The notes under the pieces were generated by a model. That model was not told where the DNA came from. It did not search any database and saw only the letters and a program-made list of their open reading frames with translations. DNA of 13,826 nt from M55B120 sp965549355 (lineage in GTDB: Bacteria; Actinomycetota; Humimicrobiia; Humimicrobiales; Humimicrobiaceae): NCBI GenBank assembly GCA_965549355.1, contig CBEVGD010000044.1, forward strand, positions 1-13,826, given 5' to 3'. Shown in pieces: positions 1 through 6,441 of the stretch (its first letter is position 1; every line of letters starts with the position of its first letter). Both the position numbers and the translations under genes were made by a program.

Positions 1-131
1 CCATTATTTGCAGCAGCAATATTATAATTCTCCTTCTTTAATATATTTCCGAGCAGTTGCAGATTTTCTGCAATATCATCTACTATTAATACCAGCGGCT
101 GCTTTTCCTTTTTTATATTTTTTCCAGCCAT
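1..131 (-). CDS. Response regulator receiver domain protein, N-terminal fragment (cut by window edge)
   Basis: Only the first 43 codons are in the window; the gene continues beyond position 1. The start is the ATG whose complement is at 129-131; the next in-frame possibility upstream runs into a stop. After about 12 basic residues comes a hydrophobic strand with the acidic pair D18-D19 (motif VLIVDD), then a helix beginning ENLQLLGNIL, which is the beta1-alpha1 start of a CheY-like receiver. The phosphoacceptor Asp and the output domain lie outside the window, so it could be a stand-alone receiver, a diguanylate cyclase or another hybrid kinase. It starts 78 bases after the histidine kinase stop, so it is probably co-transcribed and a candidate phosphorylation partner. 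A TATAAT lies 18-23 bases upstream of the ATG (149-154), but the area is AT-rich and has no convincing -35. Confidence 0.8.
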   Translation of the reverse strand, partial: MAGKNIKKEKQPLVLIVDDIAENLQLLGNILKKENYNIAAANN

Positions 132-209
132 TATTATTTTTCTTTTACATTATATCTTAATATTATTATTTCTATCCCGCTCAATACTTTGTTGGTGATA
201 ATAGCCAAA

Positions 210-2141
210 CTATTTAGTAAGTTTTTTTATTTCATCTACAAGCTCTGTAAAATGTTTAAGTGTTTTGGGGAGTTTGCCCATATCAAAGCTTTCAGCTTGA
301 GACGATATCTTTTCTCCCCATTTTAAAAGAATTTCCAATTCATATTTTCTACCCAGCTCTTCTATCTCTTTTGCAAAGTCTTCTATATCATTTATAATAG
401 ATGTTTTTGTAACTTCTTCCCACTTTTCTTTTATGTAGCTTTCCAGTACTGAGATAAGCTCGGGTATTTTTTTCTTAGTTTCTTCGGTAAGTGTCTCAGG
501 GGCATCCTTATGCTCTTTATTTTCAGCAGCTTTTTTCTCTCCAACCGGTACAGGTTTGGTATGGTCAAGGTGTATTGCAAGTGCTCGCATTAATTCAGTT
601 CTCTTTATAGGTTTTCTTAAATATCCTTCGCAATTTATTTTTTTAATCTTCTCTTCCTGCTCCTTCATAGCAGATGCAGTCAAAATAATAACCGGTATAT
701 CCTTTAAATTGCTATCCTTTTTTATTTTTCTTATAGCTTCATATCCGTCCATTACAGGCATTCTTAGATCCATTATTATTAAATCCGGATGGTATTTTTG
801 TGCTGCATCAATTCCCTCTTTTCCATTTTTTGCTTCTATCGTACTTAAATTATATGGTTTTAAAGTTTCTTCCAAAAGTATTCTGTTTGATTCTATATCA
901 TCTACAACCAGGACTGTTTGCTTTTTAAATTTTACATTATCTATGGGAGTTTCTTCCAAATCTTCAGATATATCATCTACTGAGGCAACAGCTACTTTAT
1001 TTAATATTACTTCAAATGTACTTCCTTTCCCAACTGTGCTATCTACTGATATTTTTCCTCCCATTGCCTCAACCAGTTTCTTTGTTATCGCAAGGCCAAG
1101 ACCTGTTCCGCCATACTTTTCATCCCGCTGTCCTTTACTCTGCCTGAATGCTTCAAAAATAATCCCTTTATTTTCAGTCGATATTCCTACTCCGGTATCT
1201 TTAACTAAAAAAATAAGATCAAATTTGCTTCTTTGTTCACGGAAAATTCCTTTTACAGTAAGCTTTATATATCCTTTTTCAGTAAATTTTACTGCATTGC
1301 CCACCAGATTAAATAAAATCTGGCGAATTCTAACTTCATCAATCTGAAGTGCTTCAGGAAGTTCTTCATCTATCTCAATTAAAAAATTTAATCCTTTTTC
1401 TCTTATTTTAACTGAAAATATCTTACCAATATCATTAAAGATAGACTCCGGGTTTACCGGTCTTGGCTTAAGTTCAATCTTACCGGCTTCAATTTTGGAT
1501 AGATCCAGGATATCATTTATTAAATCTAAAAGTATTTTTCCGCTTGATCTAATAGATTTCAAGTATTTTCTTTGCCCGGGATCATCAATCAGGCTATCAA
1601 GAAGTTCTGAGAAACCAAGTATTGAATTCATTGGAGTTCTTATCTCATGACTCATGTTTGAAAGAAATTCACTCTTTGTGAGGTTAGCTTCCTCAGCTTT
1701 TCTGGCATAATTTTCTGCATCAATCTTTGCTATTTTTAATTTTTCTTCTGCTTTTTTCTTGTATGTTATATCTCTTGAAATTCCAAATGTTCCAATAATT
1801 TTTCCTCTTTCATTATGAAGGCACATCTTTGTAGTTGATGTCCATTTATCTTCTCTATCCTCCCAGGTTTCTTTTTCTTCAATATCAACAATAGACTCGC
1901 CGCTTTTTATTATATTTTGTTCGTCCTGGAATGCTTTTTCTGCGTGTTCTTCAGAGAAAAAATCAAAATCATTTTTCCCCGCTGCTTCATTGGGATTATT
2001 TATTTTAAATTTCTTTGCACAGGCTTCATTGATTTTAATAAATTTACTATTTTTATCCTTAAAATATATACTATCAGGTATATTATTCATTAATGCGTCC
2101 AGCATTTGAGATTTAGTAATATCGTTGTTTTCTTTTTTCAT
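210..2141 (-). CDS. PAS-domain hybrid sensor histidine kinase with receiver domain
   Basis: A soluble 643-residue hybrid kinase with no signal peptide or membrane segment. Order: PAS/PAC sensor domain at about 14-130; a short coiled coil at 130-155; HisKA dimerisation domain with phosphoacceptor H165 in SNMSHEIRTPMNSILGF; HATPase domain at about 265-382 with the N box (NLVGNAVKF, 278-286), G1 box (DTGVGI, 315-320) and G2 box (GGTGLGLAI, 344-352); receiver at 409-525 with acidic D414/D415, phosphoacceptor D458 and K510; a charged linker; then a helical region of about 90 residues at 553-643. That last region resembles the Hpt-like helical tails of some hybrid kinases but has no phosphotransfer His in a recognisable motif. 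The signal sensed by the PAS domain cannot be read from the sequence. It starts 94 bases after the NuoF-like gene and precedes a second receiver gene. It is visibly more AT-rich than NuoF. The start has only a weak Shine-Dalgarno (AAAGA). Confidence 0.95.
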   Translation of the reverse strand: MKKENNDITKSQMLDALMNNIPDSIYFKDKNSKFIKINEACAKKFKINNPNEAAGKNDFDFFSEEHAEKAFQDEQNIIKSGESIVDIEEKETWEDREDKWTSTTKMCLHNERGKIIGTFGISRDITYKKKAEEKLKIAKIDAENYARKAEEANLTKSEFLSNMSHEIRTPMNSILGFSELLDSLIDDPGQRKYLKSIRSSGKILLDLINDILDLSKIEAGKIELKPRPVNPESIFNDIGKIFSVKIREKGLNFLIEIDEELPEALQIDEVRIRQILFNLVGNAVKFTEKGYIKLTVKGIFREQRSKFDLIFLVKDTGVGISTENKGIIFEAFRQSKGQRDEKYGGTGLGLAITKKLVEAMGGKISVDSTVGKGSTFEVILNKVAVASVDDISEDLEETPIDNVKFKKQTVLVVDDIESNRILLEETLKPYNLSTIEAKNGKEGIDAAQKYHPDLIIMDLRMPVMDGYEAIRKIKKDSNLKDIPVIILTASAMKEQEEKIKKINCEGYLRKPIKRTELMRALAIHLDHTKPVPVGEKKAAENKEHKDAPETLTEETKKKIPELISVLESYIKEKWEEVTKTSIINDIEDFAKEIEELGRKYELEILLKWGEKISSQAESFDMGKLPKTLKHFTELVDEIKKLTK

Positions 2142-2235
2142 TCTTTAAATATTTATTTTATTAATTTCTTATTATTGTATCTTATATAAAAATAAAAGAT
2201 ATCTTTTCCTGTAGTGTCCATAAATTCCGGCATAC

Positions 2236-3942
2236 TTATTCTACCTTTTTCTTTTTAGACTTTTTATGCAGTCTCTTACATGATTTCTTTGTATCTATAT
2301 GTTCCTGATATTCATTCCTGAAATATCTTATAGTGCTCAATACCGGATTGGGTGCAGTTTTCCCAAGGCCGCAGAGGGAAGTCTCTTTTATCATATGTGC
2401 CATCTCTTCCAGCTTTTCAATATCGCCCTCTTCGCCCTTGCCTTCAGTTATGCGGGTGAGTATCTCCAGCATCCTCCTGGTCCCTACTCTGCATGGAGTG
2501 CACTGGCCGCATGATTCATCCTGTATAAAATCCATAAAGAATCTTGCCATATCTACCATGCATTGATCTTCATCAAGAATTATCATTCCTCCTGAACCCA
2601 TCATGGCCCCGACTTCCTTTACTTTTTCATAGTCAACCACCACATCAAGGTGTTCTTCAGGTATGCATCCTCCGGATGGCCCTCCGAGCTGTGCGGCTTT
2701 GAATTTCTTTCCATCTTTGATCCCTCCGCCTATTTTAAAAACGATATCCCGGAGAGACATCCCCATGGGGACCTCCACCAGACCTGAATTATTTATCGCA
2801 CCTGTAAGCGCGAATATCTTCGTACCTTTGCTTGTCTCAGTGCCGATGCTTGAGAATACTCCGGCGCCCTTATCGATAATGTGCGGTACATTGGCATAGG
2901 TCTCCACATTATTGATGCATGTAGGTTTTCCGAATAGCCCTTCATTTGCCGGAAATGGCGGCTTGGGTTTGGGCATCCCCCTCTCGCCTTCAATCGATCT
3001 TATCAGGGCAGTTTCTTCTCCGCATACAAATGCTCCTGCTCCCTGATATATCTCTATGTCAAAATCAAGGCCGGAGTCCAGGATATTCTTTCCCAAAAAT
3101 CCATATTCCTCAGCCTTTTGTATGGCAGCTTTTACATTTTCCACTGCCAGCGGATATTCCTGTCTCACATATATATAACCTTTACTGGCTCCGATCGCAT
3201 ATGCAGCAATGATCAAACCTTCAAGAACACTGTGCGGGCTTCCCTCCAGAATGCTCCGGTCCATATATGCTCCGGGGTCGCCTTCATCAGCATTTACGAT
3301 CATATACTTCGGATACCCTTTAGCTTTTCTGGTTATCTCCCATTTTAACCCGGTGGGAAAACCTCCGCCTCCCCTGCCTCTGAGCCCGGAGTCCTTTACT
3401 TCCTTTAGCACATCTTCAGGCGTCATGTCCTTCAGTGCCTTTGCCAGACCCCTGTATCCGCCATATAGAATATAGTTGTCTATGCTTTTGGAATCTATCC
3501 TGGAATTATTTCCCAGAAGTATCCTTTTCTGGTATTTATAGAATGGTATATCAAATTCTTTCTTTACCAGCTCATCCTTATCGGTCCGGTACAGAAACTT
3601 CTCTACAATATTGCCCTTTAATGTCTCGCTTACTATTTCCGGGATATCTTCTTCTTCAGCACCAAGATAGCAGATCTCCTGCGGATAAAAAATTATAAGG
3701 GGTCCCCTCTCGCAAAAACCATGGCAGCCTGTCCTGCGTATTATTATTTTTCCGCCGGATCCTGCTTCGTATTTCTCGACCTCGCTCTTTAATTTCTCAA
3801 AAACATCATCGGCTCCAGCCGCCTTGCATCCGGTTCCCGAGCAGATGGATATGATTCTCTTGCCCTCTGTATCATTTTTTAGAGCTTCTGCTTTATTATC
3901 AAGCTCCCCGCCATTATTTATTTTTTTTGTATTAGTACCCAT
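2236..3942 (-). CDS. nuoF: NuoF/HndC-like NADH-binding flavoprotein subunit lacking the C-terminal ferredoxin domain
   Basis: This is the NADH:FMN subunit of a soluble oxidoreductase (complex I, NAD-dependent [FeFe]-hydrogenase or formate dehydrogenase type), passing electrons from NADH through FMN to iron-sulfur clusters. Visible parts: a thioredoxin-like [2Fe-2S] domain at about 30-110 with C34, C39, C73 and C77; the FMN/NADH site around GRGGGGFPTGLKW (189-201); NADEGDPGAY (217-226); GAGAFVCGEETALI (301-314); and the N3-type [4Fe-4S] ligands ESCGQCTPCR (C478, C481, C484) plus C524. The N-terminal [2Fe-2S] domain is the hydrogenase-type arrangement (HndC, HydB). Those proteins normally continue with two [4Fe-4S] clusters; here the chain ends about 15 residues after the homologous HID-KKSC with a Lys-rich tail (553-567). 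The 58 bases before it and the shared strand place it in an operon with the NuoE-like gene. The start ATG has only a weak ribosome site. The symbol reflects homology, not complex I membership. Confidence 0.93.
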   Translation of the reverse strand: MGTNTKKINNGGELDNKAEALKNDTEGKRIISICSGTGCKAAGADDVFEKLKSEVEKYEAGSGGKIIIRRTGCHGFCERGPLIIFYPQEICYLGAEEEDIPEIVSETLKGNIVEKFLYRTDKDELVKKEFDIPFYKYQKRILLGNNSRIDSKSIDNYILYGGYRGLAKALKDMTPEDVLKEVKDSGLRGRGGGGFPTGLKWEITRKAKGYPKYMIVNADEGDPGAYMDRSILEGSPHSVLEGLIIAAYAIGASKGYIYVRQEYPLAVENVKAAIQKAEEYGFLGKNILDSGLDFDIEIYQGAGAFVCGEETALIRSIEGERGMPKPKPPFPANEGLFGKPTCINNVETYANVPHIIDKGAGVFSSIGTETSKGTKIFALTGAINNSGLVEVPMGMSLRDIVFKIGGGIKDGKKFKAAQLGGPSGGCIPEEHLDVVVDYEKVKEVGAMMGSGGMIILDEDQCMVDMARFFMDFIQDESCGQCTPCRVGTRRMLEILTRITEGKGEEGDIEKLEEMAHMIKETSLCGLGKTAPNPVLSTIRYFRNEYQEHIDTKKSCKRLHKKSKKKKVE

Positions 3943-4000
3943 AATATTTCTTATTTTCAGCCCTTTAATATTTATTTAATATCCTGGAGATGCCGGTGCC

Positions 4001-4492
4001 CTATTTAAGCGAACTTACAATATCCATAACTGTATCAGGATCGACTTTTTTATATACTTTATCATTTATAATGATAACCGGAGCAATCCCGCAGGCTCCG
4101 ACGCATCTATTCACCTGAAGAGAATAGACTCTGTCCGAAGTCGTCTGACCGGGCTCTATCTGGAGTCCTTTGCTGATATTGTCGGTAATCTGCTTTCCGC
4201 CCTTTACAAAACAGGCTGTCCCCATGCAGACCCTTATATCGTATTTTCCCCGGGGTATCATGGTAAAAAATGAATAGAACGTAACCACTCCATAGACATC
4301 CTTTTCAGGGACATCTATGCCTTCGGCTACTTTTCTCTGTACATCAAGGGGAAGAAAACCTACAGCATCCTGTACCTGTTGAAGCACAGGTATAAGAGAG
4401 CTCCTGCTCTTCTCATATTCTGAGATGATCTCATCTACTTTTATATTCTCCTGCCCGGTAAGCTCATATTTTGGCAGATCCAATACTCCCAT
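4001..4492 (-). CDS. nuoE: NuoE/HndA-like [2Fe-2S] thioredoxin-fold subunit
   Basis: A 163-residue protein of the usual length for the 24-kDa-type subunit that docks beside NuoF and holds one [2Fe-2S] cluster. The N-terminal helical part (20-80) carries the family pattern LIPVLQQVQDAVGFLP and YGVVTFYSFF. The C-terminal thioredoxin-like half has the four cluster ligands C89 and C94 (CMGTAC) and C130 and C134 (CVGAC), followed by the typical GIAPVIIINDKVY segment. The start is well supported by a purine-rich GAGGAAGAGGGAG stretch directly before the ATG. It is the first gene of the minus-strand operon and lies 58 bases before the NuoF-like gene. Known relatives are HndA of NADP-hydrogenase, HydC of bifurcating hydrogenases and NuoE of complex I. 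Because no catalytic partner is present in the window, which complex it serves is not settled. Confidence 0.93.
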   Translation of the reverse strand: MGVLDLPKYELTGQENIKVDEIISEYEKSRSSLIPVLQQVQDAVGFLPLDVQRKVAEGIDVPEKDVYGVVTFYSFFTMIPRGKYDIRVCMGTACFVKGGKQITDNISKGLQIEPGQTTSDRVYSLQVNRCVGACGIAPVIIINDKVYKKVDPDTVMDIVSSLK

Positions 4493-4520
4493 TCTCCCTC
4501 TTCCTCATATTATTTTATAT

Positions 4521-4569
4521 GGCAAATTTTTGCCTTTGATTATAGCAAATAATACATAATAATTGTAAA
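4521..4569 (-). promoter_or_regulatory. Promoter of the NuoE-NuoF operon with overlapping palindrome
   Basis: On the minus strand, TTACAA (4563-4568) is followed after 18 bases by a perfect TATAAT (4539-4544). The predicted transcription start is near 4532, about 40 bases before the NuoE ATG. The inverted repeat GGCAAA-TT-TTTGCC occupies 4521-4534, right over the predicted start point, which is a normal place for a repressor operator. It does not match the Rex or FNR consensus I know. The promoter is fairly convincing; the operator role is inference. Confidence 0.5.
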
Positions 4570-4634
4570 ATTTTTTATCGGTTCATTATTATTAGATACA
4601 AGACAGGTCAGGATAATCATATGAAAGGACAGAA

Positions 4635-4982
4635 ATGAATAATATTTTTAATGAAAAAGACATAGAAAAAAAGATCTTCAATGACCGCTGGGTAAGGTTT
4701 GCATTCGGTTCCCAGGGAAAGCTAAAGACAAAAAACCTGAATCTGGGAATAACAAGGTTCAGCAAAGATAAAACGTCCCTGACCCATAAACATGATATAG
4801 ATGAGGCGCTCTATATACTATCCGGGAAGGGCACAGTCAAAGTCGGCGATGAATCTCATAAGGTAGAAGCAGGGGATTTTATCTATGTCCCGCGGCAAAC
4901 CGACCATACCATAATAACCGACTGCGGAAGCGATCTTAAGATTTTCTTTATATTCTCCGGAGAGATCACTATAGATCACTAA
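4635..4982 (+). CDS. Small single-domain cupin protein
   Basis: A 115-residue protein that is almost entirely one beta-barrel cupin domain. Motif 1 reads HKHDIDEALYILSGKGTVKVG with candidate metal ligands H51, H53 and E57; motif 2 reads GDFIYVPRQTDH with H91 as the fourth ligand. All four ligands are therefore present, so it can be expected to bind a divalent metal. Cupins of this size act as isomerases, dioxygenases, sugar- or ligand-binding proteins, and nothing here distinguishes among them. A ribosome site AAGGA lies 5 bases before the ATG. It is divergent from the NuoE operon and stands alone, 192 bases before the ArsR gene. A GATAAT at 4612-4617 could be its -10 box, giving a leader of only about ten bases. 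Confidence 0.9.
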   Translation: MNNIFNEKDIEKKIFNDRWVRFAFGSQGKLKTKNLNLGITRFSKDKTSLTHKHDIDEALYILSGKGTVKVGDESHKVEAGDFIYVPRQTDHTIITDCGSDLKIFFIFSGEITIDH

Positions 4983-5174
4983 TATTAAATATTTAAAATA
5001 ATTTAAACAGAGCGGCCCGCCTATTTTTGGATCCTGTCCTGCTTGAAAATAATATAATCTATATTGCAATATTAGAATATATATATTAGACTACTATTAT
5101 ATCTTATACTTATCCTGGCTCAATCGCTAAATAAAAACAGCCATCAAATTATTTAATAATACCGGGAGCATAAA

Positions 5175-5504
5175 TTGAAAAAGGAAAGTTTTTATAACCT
5201 GCATGCGGAAATGTGCAAGACTATCTCCAATCCAAGAAGGCAGGCCATACTGGACACTATCAGAAGTGGCGAGATGACTGTCTCGGAACTTATCGGAAAG
5301 ACAGGAATAAGCCAGGCTAATCTTTCACAACATCTGGCGATATTAAGATCCAAGGGAGTCGTAAAGACCAGGCGGGATGGGAATAATATTTATTATTCCC
5401 TTTCAAATATCAAGATAATCAAAGCTTATGACCTCATAAGCGAGGTCCTTGAAGACTCCACGACTTCAAGGGAAAAAACTATTAAGGAAGGTATTAACAG
5501 ATAA
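5175..5504 (+). CDS. ArsR/SmtB-family winged-helix repressor
   Basis: A 109-residue DNA-binding protein that binds promoter DNA as a dimer and releases it on a chemical signal. The winged helix covers about 10-85: ISNPRRQAILDTI, then the helix-turn-helix VSELIGKTGISQANLSQHL with recognition helix at about 46-57, and the beta wing VVKTRRDGNNIYYSL. The start codon is TTG, chosen because GGGAG (5164-5168) lies 6 bases upstream; an ATG at codon 13 would cut into the first helix. The ArsR metal motif ELCVCDL is absent and the protein has a single Cys (C14), so neither the arsenic-type site nor the two-Cys switch of the SqrR/BigR sulfide sensors is present. The next recognisable gene, 198 bases downstream, is a DsrE-type sulfur protein, suggesting that sulfur or redox state is the signal. 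Confidence 0.9.
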   Translation: MKKESFYNLHAEMCKTISNPRRQAILDTIRSGEMTVSELIGKTGISQANLSQHLAILRSKGVVKTRRDGNNIYYSLSNIKIIKAYDLISEVLEDSTTSREKTIKEGINR

Positions 5505-5600
5505 TAGAAAGATCAATTTACTAGAATACTGTCCGAGAATTGGGATCTGAGCTCGCAGGCTGATATTTTCAAACAGATCAAGGCCTGAGGAAGAAGCGAT

Positions 5601-5690
5601 ATGGTACCCGCGATGACGAAAAACGAAAATATGTGTAAAAATGGCGACTGCCCAAAGGGTTGGACAGGCTCCTGGATAGCAATGACCTAA
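5601..5690 (+). CDS. Possible 29-residue Cys-containing microprotein
   Basis: A short reading frame of 29 codons plus stop, beginning at ATG 5601 with a purine-rich GAGGAAGAAG just upstream and ending 12 bases before the DsrE-like gene. The translation includes NMCKNGDCPKGW, two cysteines five apart (C12 and C17) separated by polar residues and followed by two tryptophans, composition that could suit a small metal- or sulfur-handling peptide. I recognise no family. The same frame is open further upstream between stops (5511-5585). It may be a real small gene, the remains of a larger one, or chance. Confidence 0.3.
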   Translation: MVPAMTKNENMCKNGDCPKGWTGSWIAMT

Positions 5691-5702
5691 AAGGAGAGTA
5701 AG

Positions 5703-6197
5703 ATGGCCGAAGTCAAAGAAAAAAATGGAAAGAAGAAGATGGCAATAGCTGTGATGAGCGGTGATATGGATAAGCTTTTCGGAGCATTTATTATCGCTAC
5801 CAGCGCTGCCGCATCGAATATGGAAGTGACCATGTTCTTCACTTTCTGGGGCCTGAGGGCAATAAAAAAGAATGAAAGAACCGGGAAAAGCTTCATGGGC
5901 AGGATAATGGGCATACTGGAAGGCGGGGATATCAATAAGGCAGATCCCAGCAAATACAGTATGGGCGGCATGGGAAGATGGATGTTTAAGAAGATGATGG
6001 GCGCCAAAAAAGTAGCAACGCTTCCCGAACTCAGACAAATGGCGCTTGATCTGGGGGTAAAGCTTTATGGCTGCCAGATGAGCATGGATGTAATGGAAAT
6101 ACCCAGAGGAAAACTGATAGATGAAGTAGAGGACTGTGTTGGGGGCGGATTCTTTGTAGAAAAAGCCCTGGAAGCAGATGTGCCGTTCTTTATTTGA
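5703..6197 (+). CDS. DsrE/DsrF/DrsH-like sulfur-relay family protein
   Basis: A 164-residue cytoplasmic protein of the DsrE2-like family, often labelled peroxiredoxin-family. Relatives bind persulfide sulfur on a conserved Cys and pass it between sulfurtransferases such as rhodanese or TusA. Visible marks: the first strand AIAVMSGDMDKLFGAFI (15-31), VTMFFTFWGLRAIKK (42-56), the Met/Gly-rich middle (65-100), and ELRQMALDLGVKLYGCQMSM with the conserved C124 at the expected active position. A second Cys, C145, lies in the closing helix region. The start is supported by AAAGGAG eight bases upstream. It follows the ArsR repressor gene, an arrangement seen in anaerobes where a repressor controls sulfur-handling genes, although no TusA or rhodanese gene is present here. 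The Lys-rich N-terminus (residues 4-12) is unremarkable. Confidence 0.9.
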   Translation: MAEVKEKNGKKKMAIAVMSGDMDKLFGAFIIATSAAASNMEVTMFFTFWGLRAIKKNERTGKSFMGRIMGILEGGDINKADPSKYSMGGMGRWMFKKMMGAKKVATLPELRQMALDLGVKLYGCQMSMDVMEIPRGKLIDEVEDCVGGGFFVEKALEADVPFFI

Positions 6198-6243
6198 TTG
6201 CCGGAACCCTGCATATATTACCGCTACCGGCAGCAAGATAGGA

Positions 6244-6284
6244 CCCGCTTTCCCGGCAATATTAGACAGCCGGCACGATGCGGG
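6244..6284 (+). terminator. Imperfect hairpin after the DsrE-like gene, weak terminator candidate
   Basis: Outer arms CCCGC (6244-6248) and GCGGG (6280-6284) enclose inner arms CCGGC (6253-6257) and GCCGG (6269-6273) with an 11-base loop. An AT-rich but interrupted T tail follows. The bulged stem and poor U tract make it a weak intrinsic terminator at best. TTGCCGG at 6198-6204, just after the stop codon, is exactly complementary to CCGGCAA at 6253-6259 and could form a competing structure. Confidence 0.3.
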
Positions 6285-6429
6285 ATCTTAAATTATTTTA
6301 TAGTAATTGAATCCAAATTCTTTATAATGATATTCATTATATTAATACCCTCTAAATGTATTTTTATTATAAATTGATAATCTTTTAATAAAAAATATTG
6401 GGATCAATTATGCTGGCACCAAATGACAG

Positions 6430-6435
6430 GATAAT
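6430..6435 (+). promoter_or_regulatory. -10 box of the CAP-domain gene, apparently leaderless
   Basis: GATAAT ends 6 bases before the ATG at 6442, so transcription would start at or next to the start codon. No Shine-Dalgarno is present before this gene. No good -35 is seen at the proper distance. Another TATAAT lies at 6323-6328 in the same AT-rich region, so the assignment is tentative. Confidence 0.3.
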
Positions 6436-6441
6436 ATATTT

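Noticed and set aside
556..1347. A 263-codon open frame on the plus strand opposite the histidine kinase
   Set aside because: It lies wholly within the kinase gene, has a low-complexity Ser/Phe/Ile-rich translation typical of an antisense shadow and shows no motif, while the kinase on the other strand has all its domains.
2194..2207. Palindrome AAAAGATATCTTTT between NuoF and the kinase as a terminator
   Set aside because: It is a loopless AT-only palindrome apart from one G-C pair per arm and would not form a stable hairpin; in such AT-rich DNA it can arise by chance.
5011..5020. GC-rich GCGGCCCGC after the cupin gene followed by a T run as an intrinsic terminator
   Set aside because: The arms leave only a one-base loop, which cannot form an RNA hairpin.
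5069..5090. Repeated ATATTAGA before the ArsR gene as its operator
   Set aside because: It is a direct repeat in a very AT-rich stretch; ArsR proteins bind inverted repeats and I found none of good quality there.
5586..5588. TGA as a selenocysteine codon joining the two coding-like stretches between ArsR and DsrE
   Set aside because: No start codon is found after the preceding TAA TAG, no convincing hairpin follows the TGA, and no Sec family resembles the peptide.
5466..6236. A 256-codon open frame on the minus strand covering the DsrE-like gene
   Set aside because: The plus-strand frame is a clear family member with a good ribosome site; the antisense translation is rich in His, Tyr and Phe and matches nothing I recognise.
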